Shown here piece by piece: positions 11,082-20,361 of a DNA stretch of 64,000 nt. The position numbers and the translations under genes were made by a program. Below the pieces are notes generated by a model. It saw only the letters and a list, made by a program, of their open reading frames with translations. It was not told the DNA's origin and did not search any database. Within the stretch, counting starts at the first letter, position 1, and every line of letters begins with the position of its first letter. The stretch comes from Scedosporium boydii. Lineage: Eukaryota > Ascomycota > Sordariomycetes > Microascales > Microascaceae. The stretch spans positions 1 to 64,000 of the forward strand of contig NJFT01000203.1 of assembly GCA_002221725.1 (NCBI GenBank). The letters run 5' to 3'.

Positions 11082-11942
11082 ATGGAGACACAATCACCAA
11101 CATCACTACCGAGGCCCTGCCCTCGAACATCGTCGTCCACCGCTATTGTTTCCTCTCATACAACCACCGTTCTTACAGCCGCCAGTGGCTCCGCGTCCGT
11201 TGAGGCTGAACAAGAGCGAGTGACGAGGATCGACGTTGAATCCCTGTTTCTACGCAGTGTACAATTCCAAAGGCTTAATCAGTTCAGGGACCATCTACGT
11301 CTCTGCGAAACAGACGAGGAGAGACGCAGTTTATGCGTTCGGATATGGGACGAGTTACTCAATCAGCACACTTGTATCGAGCTCGAGTTCGCGGCTTATG
11401 AAGGAGTCATAAATGACGAATACGCAGCCCAGTACGAAGTTTGGAAGAAAACCCCGAGCCGCCCTCCACACAGCGACGATGACGATCTCCGAAAATGGGA
11501 AACTTTTACCACCACTGCCTCTAGTGGATCGAAAATCAGGGAACGCTGCAGCACCTCCCTGAGGCGTGTCGCCGCTTGCTGGGGCTGCGACTTCGTCCAG
11601 CACTACGAGCCTTACAACAAGGGACCCAGGTACTGTGATGTCTTTCGTGCTGCGGTGATAAGGGTCCGCGATGTCCACGAAGGCATTATCAAATTGAATC
11701 GATTGATGCTTCGACGCCACCAGACCGTTGGCCGCCGTTATTTCAAAGACTCCTCGAACCCAATAACCCAGCGCGACCTCATCCATCTCCAAACCTGGGA
11801 GCGAAAGGAGCCCTATACGGCAGAGGATGCGGGTCCTGCACTCCCATATGAGCCCTTGGGGGCTGAGGATTTGGGACCTGGGTTTGGATTTGACAAGTTC
11901 GGTTTGCTCGTGTTTGGCAAATTGCTGAGTCTTCTACCCTAA
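11082..11942 (+). CDS. Hypothetical protein, soluble, unrecognised family
   Basis: ATG at 11082 starts a 286-residue frame. Residues 1-45 are Ser/Thr/Pro-rich and probably disordered. From about residue 50 the protein is dense in charged and aromatic residues and mostly helical (VESLFLRSVQFQRLNQF), with a Trp/Cys cluster (ACWGCDFVQHYEPYNKGPRY) near residue 175 and an Arg/His-rich helix after it (LMLRRHQTVGRRYF). No catalytic motif, signal peptide or transmembrane segment is convincing, although the last 20 residues are hydrophobic. It lies about 110 bp before the open frame of the JmjC-like gene on the same strand. Confidence 0.6.
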   Translation: METQSPTSLPRPCPRTSSSTAIVSSHTTTVLTAASGSASVEAEQERVTRIDVESLFLRSVQFQRLNQFRDHLRLCETDEERRSLCVRIWDELLNQHTCIELEFAAYEGVINDEYAAQYEVWKKTPSRPPHSDDDDLRKWETFTTTASSGSKIRERCSTSLRRVAACWGCDFVQHYEPYNKGPRYCDVFRAAVIRVRDVHEGIIKLNRLMLRRHQTVGRRYFKDSSNPITQRDLIHLQTWERKEPYTAEDAGPALPYEPLGAEDLGPGFGFDKFGLLVFGKLLSLLP

Positions 11943-12052
11943 GGGCTCCCATCTCCCCATGCTGTAACGAGCACTCGCGCATTCGAAAACCGTCAAGGCG
12001 GGAAAGAAAGTCTGCTCCGAATGACGAGATCGGCAGGGCCCGAAACGACCAT

Positions 12053-13855
12053 GTGGTTTTTCTGGGAGAAAGCGGAATTGGGGAGGGGAGGGAGCGGCAG
12101 CCAGAGTCTACTGCTCCTATAATAGCGGAGGCAGGCCATGCCGGAGGTGCCACCGATGGCGATGGCGATGGCGATAGCAGCGGCCCTCCGAGTCAATTCT
12201 CATCTGCTTCGTCCCATAGACAATTGCGTGTACGCTCACAAAAACAACAGACAAACTTCCGAGAAAATACGCGTGTGGGAAGAAAAAGATACCGCACAGG
12301 CCCAAGCCGACAGCACCGGCCTGGGCTCGGATCTCCCAATTCTTCTGAGATACCGCAGCAGCAGGGCTGCCAAGGTTGCGGCAATCCCCGGGATCTGTTC
12401 TCCATCCTAGAGAACCCATTCGGATCTGCACTCTCCCAGCCTCTCCGAGACTTGTACCCTGGCCCTTTAGATCAACTTTACTCACAACTTTGCGAGCCGC
12501 ATTTGCAGATCTTCACTAAGCTGTTATATGCTCCAAAGAAACAAAACAACGCACATCCCATTCCTTCTCTTCCTGCCCGAGAGTCTCCTACAATTGTCCT
12601 CCAACGCCGCCAGCGGGCTGACTCGGTTCCTGAAACGAGCAGCCAAACAATAATCGCGCCTAAAAGACGGCACCTTGAGGAGGTAGACCGAGGTCTGCAC
12701 GATCGGAAAGGCGACCGGGTTTTCTTAGAGCAAGTACGATCTGAGCTTGGGAGGCAGTCCGTGTCGAGGGTCGGAGAGCCAAAGACTTATGGACAGTTGG
12801 CAGGGAACCTCATGTACAATATTCTGCAGAGAGTCTCCCAGCCCAACACAGATGAAAGTCAAGGCTCACTCGAGGCATACTTCTTAACCGCAGATGACGC
12901 GGCAAAGAAAGTCGAATCGGAGACCCCGGAAATCCCAATCTTTACTGCTGACAGCCAGACCTTCCCGTGGTCCAAGAGTTGTCGTCCAACTGCCGAACTC
13001 CTTGAGTACATGGGAAATATCGACAGGTCTATCCCCGTGCAAATACCGTCTCGCAAACTCACTAAATCATCGGCGGTAGACAAGCAACTGAGCGAGGTTC
13101 GGGGTCGGTTTCTCGATAAGAGGGATCCGAATGACAGCCCAGACGATGATCCCTGGAACCTCCTAGAACTCCACAACCCACTGCCACCAGTGACTTTTCC
13201 GCGCTTCCTGTCGAGCAAGAACTGCCAGCTTCTTTCCCGGTTGCGCGATGCGGCCGTCTTAGGAGAGAGAGCAAATAGGGCAACAGCGACGCCGGGGCAG
13301 TGGGCAAAGTGGAGGGAGGTTGAAAGTTGGGTTCTCATGTCAGAAGGAGGACATCACACCTGTCCGCATACTGACAGCCATGTCTACTCGACATGGATCA
13401 CAATGCAGGAATCCCGCATCGGCTTTGCGTGGATGTCACTTCCAACCCCAGAAGATCGCGCGGCGTGGATGGCGAGGCCTCAGGCTTATGTAGGAGGCCA
13501 ATGGAGATATGTTGTGCTGAAGCCGGGCCAGACCGTATTCTTCGCTTCAGGGACCATCTACGCTGTGTTTCGTTTGGGCGGACAATCGAATCAGACGCTG
13601 GCGATTGGTGGTCATGTTCTCCAATGGTCCGGCAATGGACTGTGGCTCCAGGTCCTGATTGATCAAGTTAACCACCCAAATATCACAAACGAGGATCTAG
13701 ATGGGGCGTTCAATTACGTGGATGCGGTTAAGAAACTTGTAGAGGCGAGAGTGAAGACGCACGGAAGCAGCGAGATGTCTGAAAGATTCCTGGATCTTAC
13801 CAAGCAAATCCCGCCTCCGAGAGGGAGAGGACGGCAATCTGGGCGACACCGATAG
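12053..13855 (+). CDS. JmjC-like cupin protein with altered metal-binding site
   Basis: The frame is open from 12053 to the TAG at 13855, but the first in-frame ATG is at 12812. The true start is therefore either 12812 (347 residues) or an undetected upstream exon; the 250 extra upstream codons (Gln/Ser/Arg-rich) look coding. The C-terminal part matches the fungal JmjC-domain family: a FLDKRDPNDSP..DDDPWNLL region, GQWAKW, LMSEGGHHTCPHTDSH with the HxD pair at 13367-13375, TWITMQE, WRYVVLKPGQTVFFASGT, and GGHVLQWSG. These proteins use an HxD..H triad to bind Fe(II), with 2-oxoglutarate as co-substrate. Here the distal His of the usual GTIHxVFR is Tyr (codon TAC at 13559-13561), so metal binding and catalysis are doubtful. 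Location would be nuclear if it acts like other JmjC proteins, but the substrate is unknown. Confidence 0.75.
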   Translation: MVFLGESGIGEGRERQPESTAPIIAEAGHAGGATDGDGDGDSSGPPSQFSSASSHRQLRVRSQKQQTNFRENTRVGRKRYRTGPSRQHRPGLGSPNSSEIPQQQGCQGCGNPRDLFSILENPFGSALSQPLRDLYPGPLDQLYSQLCEPHLQIFTKLLYAPKKQNNAHPIPSLPARESPTIVLQRRQRADSVPETSSQTIIAPKRRHLEEVDRGLHDRKGDRVFLEQVRSELGRQSVSRVGEPKTYGQLAGNLMYNILQRVSQPNTDESQGSLEAYFLTADDAAKKVESETPEIPIFTADSQTFPWSKSCRPTAELLEYMGNIDRSIPVQIPSRKLTKSSAVDKQLSEVRGRFLDKRDPNDSPDDDPWNLLELHNPLPPVTFPRFLSSKNCQLLSRLRDAAVLGERANRATATPGQWAKWREVESWVLMSEGGHHTCPHTDSHVYSTWITMQESRIGFAWMSLPTPEDRAAWMARPQAYVGGQWRYVVLKPGQTVFFASGTIYAVFRLGGQSNQTLAIGGHVLQWSGNGLWLQVLIDQVNHPNITNEDLDGAFNYVDAVKKLVEARVKTHGSSEMSERFLDLTKQIPPPRGRGRQSGRHR

Positions 13856-14009
13856 GGCGTGTATACTATAGAGGGGAAGGAACGCGAGGAAGTGGGAACT
13901 ATGATAGTTGTCAATTCATCTCTGTAATTCTTTTGCACTACTTGGCCAGTTATGAGCCTATGAATAACCACACCGCGGACATCCGCCGAATCGGTCCGTG
14001 TTTCAGGAA

Positions 14010-14213
14010 TTAGGATTCATAAATTCTATCAAGTAGGCTCTGAGGACTTTCCATTTCGGCGGGAACGTTGTCGATCCACGAGTTGATGTCCCGAGCGAGG
14101 AACTCACTGTCGCAATTCTGCACGCCGAGGAGCTGCTGCAACTTGCTGAGCTCATCCAGCGTCGGGACAAGAACGAGACCGATGACGTAGGGAAGTTCGA
14201 ATATAGGACCCAA
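14010..14213 (-). pseudogene. C-terminal fragment of an APH-family kinase gene
   Basis: The minus-strand frame ends with residues nearly identical to the tail of the kinase gene at 22095-23415: VQNCDSEFLARDINSW and then LLDRIYES, against VQNCDSEFLARDINSW and LRDRIYES. The DNA is about 90% identical by eye over roughly 110 bp (14010-14120). Weaker similarity (SKLQQLL against SQLQRDL) reaches to about 14165, and the match continues a few bases past the stop codon. No kinase core (HxD, DxD-like) lies upstream, so this is a tail-only copy in inverted orientation and not a working gene. Confidence 0.75.
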
Positions 14214-14257
14214 GATAGTCAGCGACGAGTATTCAACGGTTGGTTGGACTTGCGGAT

Positions 14258-14515
14258 ATGACCGGGCGTAGGTGGTGCAGAGAGGATTCTGGGGCAGACC
14301 CAGTTGATGATCTGAACGCCATGAGATACATGACAGAGAGAGTTGGACACGATGTTATTCATCAGCTATCGACTTTCGACAACGAGGAAGCCCGCTCGTC
14401 TCTTCAACACGTCCTTGAGAATGCAAAGACGGATACGCAAGTGATTATTGCCAATCTTTCCGAATACAAGTTCGATCGCGGAATGATCGCAGCCTTGGAG
14501 CGACTGGAATACTAG
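14258..14515 (+). CDS. Short unrecognised open frame, possible gene remnant
   Basis: ATG 14258 gives about 85 residues with a charged helical composition (MRYMTERVGHDVIHQLSTFD, then a Leu/Asn/Lys-rich stretch to ERLEY). It has no signal peptide, membrane segment or motif. It sits immediately beside the kinase fragment, on the opposite strand, in a stretch that looks like decayed sequence. It could be the last exon of a lost gene. Low confidence. Confidence 0.25.
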   Translation: MTGRRWCREDSGADPVDDLNAMRYMTERVGHDVIHQLSTFDNEEARSSLQHVLENAKTDTQVIIANLSEYKFDRGMIAALERLEY

Positions 14516-14734
14516 ACAGTGGAGATCGAGAAAAACTCATGGGGACCATTAGCCAGTCGGTGAGAAAGGAGTGACGGGTTGCTGCAAACAAAGGGAGCCA
14601 GAGCAAACGAGGAAGGAATGAAAACAAAATATGCGTCGTTATGCACACATCAACTCTGTGAGCTGATTGAAGCGGCTTCAGATCCACGCCGCATCTAGAT
14701 AGTTGACAATTGGCATCTCTATATATTTTCTCAT

Positions 14735-15210
14735 TCAGAGTGTTACGAAGGATTGGATACGGTACCGTCCGTGATCGTTGTTCAAGTGCCAGTCTCCAAC
14801 GGCACCAACCGATATGCCGTCAACATTAAAGTTGGCCGCGACACCTGGCTGCATGAGGCCCGGCGACACCGCCGGAAACTGCAAAAATCCAAATCCGACA
14901 AACTGCGCATCAGGGTTTGGAGTGGAAGGTTGTCCAAATGGAAGGGCCAATCCTAGCACTGAGATGATGGTCGCAGTGGCGGCCGCAGTGATGACGATCG
15001 AGTTCCCCAAACAAGCCTCGCTTCGCTTTTTGAGGCCCCAGTTCTATCAGAAGACGGCACGGCCGAGGGCCCTGAGAACAGATACCCCCCAGGCCCGCAA
15101 CTGGGCCGCGGCGATGCATATTAGGGATATCTTACCAAGGTCGCAGCCACAGGGACTACCAGGGCCGCTGTCCAGTTCAATAAGCAAATTCTCGAAATAG
15201 CGGGTAACAT
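14735..15210 (-). CDS. Small secreted or membrane-attached protein (two exons)
   Basis: Exon 1 (15136-15210) encodes MLPAISRICLLNWTAALVVP and a few more residues up to a GTAAGA donor. A 92-nt intron ends in TGATAG, and exon 2 (14735-15043) continues in phase 0 to a TAA, giving 127 residues. Residues 1-24 look like a signal peptide or anchor. A second hydrophobic stretch (IVITAAATATIISVLGLALP) lies near residues 39-58, and the rest is Gly/Pro/Phe-rich (FVGFGFLQFPAVSPG) with a single remaining Cys. I do not recognise the family. Exon 2 has no ATG near its start, which supports the two-exon model. Residues 1-60 could also be two membrane helices. Confidence 0.5.
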
Positions 15211-15826
15211 GTTGTTAGATTTAGCCCACTACGCCAAAAATGAGCGACATGCCACTCTACAGTGGATGTCCGAAATTGGAGCTAAATTTGTTGTTTCTTT
15301 CTTCCACCCCTGCACGCTGATGTCGTTCTAGAATAGCGTCGCTACAAACCGGATGGTCCGAAAAGAGTCCCGATCAATCAACACAATTCTCTATGATATT
15401 ATCGCTCAAGTCTCTTGTGTGGGTGGAGAGAACGTCTACGTAGTCTACCATGGAGAATACAGCTCTTGAAACCGAGCTTCTGGCCAAGACTAGGTGTTTT
15501 TGAACACAAACTAACCTCCAGTGAGGAGAATCCTAACCTCTCGATGAAATTAAGTGAGGGGGGAAGACATATTGCTTAAACGACAGGTGCCTAATTCGGG
15601 CTGATGTGGCTGAGCCACCTTGTTCTTCCAAGCCATGGTCACATTTCAACGTGATGTGATTTGGTGGCGCCCAGCCAGGATTTCGCCCCAAAATGCTGGG
15701 AAAATAAGGAGGGACTGAAGAGATGCAGATGGAGGCAGCCGGGGCTTCTCCTCACCCTTTTATCTTCGGCAAATGACGCAGCGTCCATAGCTCCGAAGCT
15801 TTGAAGGTCTCGAGCACGAAAAAAAG
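15211..15826. other. Intergenic region, promoter of the STAND gene
   Basis: Head-to-head space between the small minus-strand gene and the STAND gene at 15827. No supported open frame, repeat or RNA gene. It presumably carries both promoters. Confidence 0.5.
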
Positions 15827-18800
15827 ATGGCGGAAGCAGTCGCGGCGCTTAGTTTGGCGGCGAATATCCTTCAAGTCGCAGATTTTGGCAAAAGATTTGT
15901 TGGTGCCGCATGGAAGATTTGGAAATCGGGCTCCGACGGCGTTGGGGGGGTTTCTTCTCTGCAAAACCTCGCCCAGAACCTCTCCCAGGCCGCGCAGGAG
16001 CTTCGAGTTGAAGCGCCGCCTCAAACCGGTCAGTTCTCCAGTGCGCGAGGAATTTTTGACCTGGCTGGCGAATGTAGTAGCGTTGCACAGGAGATGCTGG
16101 CGTCTCTTGAGAAGATTAAGACACCAACATCCCAGAAGAAGCGAGATGCTGCCATCGCCGCCTTCAAGCTCACATGGAAGAGTGGGAATATCAAGGCGCT
16201 CGAGGAGAAGTTGGGACGTGTTCAGGATCAGCTAACGCTCAACTTGGCTATATCATTGAGGTAGGGAACACACAAGACTTGACCGCTCGCATTGCTCGGT
16301 AATACAGGAAATATTTCTGACAAGAGTTTCTAGAGAATGCGTTATGCAAAGTTTGTCTACACAGGAAGATATTTTGAAGGAACTTCGAGCCAAGAAACTT
16401 TCCGAGGACATAGAGATTCAGCAGGGAGCATTTGGACGCAGCGTGCTCAATTGGATGGCCTATCGAGAGGGCGATAACCCTTCTGAGTCGCAGGACCGCC
16501 TGATAAACCTGCGCCTCGGACTCCTGGCACAAATCCAGAAAAGTTCTAAAGATTTCGATGCCACAGACGACTCAATATTCCATTTCACCCAGTCGTATAA
16601 GCAGGAAAAGCAAAATTCTATCCTATCAATCCTTCAGTTCGACGGCATGGACACCCGCGCGGAGATGATTGCGGATGCCCACGAGAATACTTTCAGTTGG
16701 ATATTCAGCAGCGAGAATGCGCCGAATGGACCGGGTGACAATTTCCGAACCTGGCTCGAGTCTGACCAGCAGTTATATTGGATCACGGGCAAAGCCGGGT
16801 CGGGGAAATCAACCCTTATGAAATATGTCTGCGGGCCTGACAGCAACCCATCGCGGAGCAATACAGGCGGCGGCATGCAGGATTCCAGGTGCATGAGATA
16901 CTTACAGCAATGGTCTGGGGAGCAGAAAATGGTTGTGGCATCGTTCTATTTTTGGGCCGCCGGGTCCAAGTTGCAAACCTCCAAGGAGGGGCTCTACCGC
17001 ACCCTCCTCCATCGAATCTTCAGTCGCTGTCCCGAAGCCATACCGTACACGTTCCCTGACCGCTGGGTATCGCTGTGCTTCCTAGATGTAGCCGTGAAGC
17101 TCAGCGAAGATGAACTACGCAACGCCCTGTTTCGACTTTTACAGATCCTCAGCCCAGAAACCAAAATTTGCCTCTTCATCGATGGGCTAGACGAGTTTGA
17201 AGGGGACCCGAGTGACTTATTAGATGTGATAAAGAGGATCATCGATAACACTTCAGTCAAGGTGTGCTGTGCGAGTCGCCCCTGGCTTGTTTTTGAGGAC
17301 ACCTTCAAGACCCGTCCAAGCTTGTTGATGGAAGTACTTACGTTCGATGATATCAAGTCCTTTGTGGAGTCGCGTTTCACAGACGAACCTAACTTTAACC
17401 ATTTGGCTCTACGGGAACCTTCCTTTGCTGCTAGTCTTATCCAAAACATTGTTCGAAAGGCATCCGGAGTGTTCCTTTGGGTTAAACTCGTCGTCATATC
17501 CCTCTTGGACGGGATGAAGCACGGGGATAGAGTTTCTGACTTACAGCGGCGCCTGGATAGTTTGCCTCCAGATCTGGAGGATTTATACGATAGGATCCTA
17601 GACAACCTGGACCCGTTTTATCTGGAACATGCGGCCCAATATTTTAGCCTTCTATCCGTATCGCCGACACCGCTTTCCTTCATGATGTTCTCACTCGCCG
17701 ACGAAGAAGATGAGGACTATCCACTACGCCTGGAACTCGGGAGGGTATGGTCTCCGGTGGACTTCGAGATGAGGAAGGACACAGTACAAAGGAGACTTAA
17801 TAGCCGCACCAAGGGCCTTCTTGAGATCAGCGGTGGATTTGACTCCGGCTCATCCTCCAATATGTCGACTACTAGGCCAATCGTGCAGTATTTGCACAAA
17901 ACCGTGAAAGATTATATCGAGTCTCCCAGGATGAAGCAGCAAATCTCGAGTTTTCTGAAAGCCTCGTTCGATCCACATATCAAATTGTGCGCGGCAAATC
18001 TAGCCATTTTTAAGATCGAGGCGACTTGCCTTAATCGATCCGAGAAATCGGGTATGATGTGTTTCTCGGAGCGAATAGTGCAGTGCATGAAGCACGCAGC
18101 TTGTGTCGCTCCCGAGAATACATCTCTAATGATGCGATATCTCGATGCTCTCCATAAGGCTATACTTGACTCCAAGTACCTTGATTGGCTAGACATTCCC
18201 CTCTCTCAAATTGTCTCTGCCCTCGAAGGCCCCCGGAAGTGGACCTACGAGGCCCATATTGAGGTGTTCGGGGATACGTTTTTGTCTTTGGCCGTCAAAT
18301 GTGGTGTAGTGGAGTACATAAAGGGGAGAGCTCTGCCAGGCGCCATTCCACCAGTCTCGGACATGCCTCGTATTGAAATAGCCCGCAATTGGCGGGAAAA
18401 GCGGCGCCTCGAAGACGGTACGTACGATATAGTGGGCCTTAAAAGTAGTATATGGCGGCGGTTCCTAGGGCCTCTGGGAGCCAGGTCGGTGCCCTGGATG
18501 CTCAAAAAGATGCAGGCTACCACTCCCTGGTGCCTTCTCTGGGACGCAGCCACCTCGAGCCATCCCAATCCGGCTATGGTGTCAACCATCCTTGGGATGG
18601 GCGCTGATCCAAATGCATTAGTCCCGTCGATAAGCCTTCTCGAAGAATCCATGATATTAAATAGCGTCTGGATTGAAACACTATCTATACTCATTGCTGG
18701 GTTTCTTCTTCAGTGCTGGCAAGTAGAAGAAAAGGCTGCTTGGCTGGCCATCAACCGGATGATGATAGCACATGGAGCTCTCATAGACAAACCCACTATC

Positions 18801-19127
18801 CGGAACGCCGTGTTCCGGGCTATGGGAAGGATTGAGTTTTGGACGTCGGATGACACGTCGGACGACGATATCAGGGTATTCGATCAAGGTACCGCAATGA
18901 TCTTGAGAGAATTTAAGCGTTGCAAACTAGCGAGAGATATAGACTTCCTCGCTGTTGAGGAAAAATTCTCTGGCATGGTCGCTGCGATACCACACAGCCA
19001 AAGTCAAGTGACATTGCGACCTCCAGAGATTTCCCAGATAGAAGGACACGAGTCCGAATTGTCAGGAGTGATGATACTGGAGCTGGACGGCATTGAAATC
19101 ACTCGTATTCCAGAGCCTCTCACTTGA
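15827..19127 (+). CDS. NLR-like STAND protein: fungal N-terminal domain plus NACHT NTPase
   Basis: Exon 1 (15827-16260) and exon 2 (16325-19127) are joined by a 64-nt intron (GTAGGG..CAAG, phase 2), giving 1078 residues. Residues 1-145 match the fungal N-terminal domain of STAND proteins (Helo_like_N type, starting MAEAVAALSLAANILQVADF). Residues about 230-290 carry the conserved LQFDGMDTRAEMIADAHENT pre-NACHT region. Walker A is GKAGSGKST (300-308), Walker B is FIDGLDE (to 435), followed by CASRP and a winged-helix-like region. The C terminus (about 600-1078) has no WD40 or TPR and only weak ankyrin-like units (MGADPNALVPS, MIAHGALIDKP). Such proteins act as intracellular sensors that oligomerise on ligand binding, in heterokaryon incompatibility or non-self response. 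The ligand of this one is unknown. All motor motifs look intact. Confidence 0.85.
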
Positions 19128-19441
19128 AAATAAGCCAGTCCTCCTGTTGTATGGGAATAAGCAACCTTGAGTTCTATCAGGTTTTTGTGCCTTCTTACCC
19201 CTGCGGGGAGCGTTAACTATTACACATAACCCCACAACTAACATTTTCATCGATGTGGACAGTCGTCTTCCTACATCTCTATGGTCTTCCAGGTAGCATC
19301 GTTACGATAACATAAGTAGTTGAGGGCATTGTGAACATCGCATGCCACTGAGTTTGAAGAAAGTCTTCTCCGAATCCCCCCAAGAGCTTGGCTCAGCGCA
19401 AGAGAGAGAGAGACAGAGAAGGGGGGGGGGCCTAGTTTAAA
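19128..19441. other. Intergenic region with GA repeats
   Basis: 3' flank of the STAND gene. It includes a short GA-rich stretch with a run of nine G around 19400-19430. Nothing else was recognised. Confidence 0.5.
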
Positions 19442-19688
19442 CTAATCCTCGACGACATAGGCTGCATCACCAGTAAGACTGAGTCCTAGCAAAGGGGGAG
19501 AAAAAGAAAGAAAGAAAAAGAGAAAAAAAGGGAACAAGGGGAGAAAAAGATGAGTTCTCCCAAAAGTCCATCTAATCACCCAATGATATTGCGGTAAAAG
19601 TAACATTGGCTGGTTGCTTCGGTTCACCCGTCCCAAGAAGCGCAGCCAGGAAGACTACAAGGCATATGATGCCTATTCTTGCGAACAT
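19442..19688 (-). CDS. Candidate micro-secreted peptide (two exons)
   Basis: ATG (complement of 19686-19688) opens with MFARIGIICLVVFLAALLG, a strong signal peptide. Exon 1 (19580-19688) can be joined over a 94-nt intron (GTGATT..TGCTAG, pyrimidine-rich before the acceptor) to exon 2 (19442-19485), phase 1, ending in YVVED and a stop. The product is about 50 residues, roughly 28 after cleavage, without cysteines. Without the intron the frame stops at 38 residues. Either form could be a secreted signalling-type peptide or a chance hydrophobic frame. Its closeness to the STAND gene, on the other strand, may be coincidental. Confidence 0.3.
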
Positions 19689-20361
19689 GGCGAGCTCTGC
19701 CTGGGATATGTGCTCATGTGCTCTGAAAAGAAGAAAGCCGCGGCGAAGCACATGACGTATGTCACTGATGTGTGTATACAATGTAGGGAGGGCTGCAGGA
19801 GACCGCAGGGAAGGTTATGGTTTGGGCGCAGACGAGTGGTTCAGCTGCAGCTGTCAGTCCGGGGCGGGAACTGCTTATATGGGGCGGGATGTGCTTAGAA
19901 ACATCAAATTTGGCGCCCCAGTCGCCACTCGCCAGAGCCTGGAGCTCTTCTTTTGGTCGACCGGATTACACCGGGGGCACCCGATTCCGTTGCAGCAAAA
20001 GGGCTCAGGTGGTGGTGGCTGTGCCCCCGCGCGATTGTATGTCACTGTCCGTGGTGGTGTGGGACGCTGGGATGCGGTTCGACAGCAATGCACTTGGGGA
20101 GCAAATTATATGTTCCTTCGAATGTCTTGGAGCCTCACTCGAGGACACTGAAGTGAGGCTGTCCTGATACGGTCATCCCATCCCCTCAATGGCGAAGTAC
20201 AAGTACAGGTTGCACGCCTCGATTGGAATTACTCGTCGCCGGTCGACATCAAATCCTCAACACTTCAATGTTTCTTTCCCGGTTCCCACTCCCGAGCCCT
20301 CAGTTATAAGTTAGCTAATGCGCGCGAATGTCCGCTTTCAATCGGCAGTCGGTTATTACAC
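19689..20361. other. Intergenic region, nothing recognised
   Basis: Gly/Cys/Trp-rich overlapping frames on both strands (19759-20167) have no motif and are not called. The last 150 bases before 20362 probably contain the promoter of the next gene. Confidence 0.45.

Noticed and set aside
12117..12485. Minus- and alternate plus-strand frames over the N-terminal JmjC region
   Set aside because: Composition (His/Arg repeats, Met-Ala repeats) is what a shadow of a Gly/Asp codon repeat would give; the frame continuous with the JmjC domain is preferred.
19759..20167. Three overlapping 67-130 codon plus-strand frames
   Set aside because: All frames open at once in GC-rich sequence, no domain; treated as chance.
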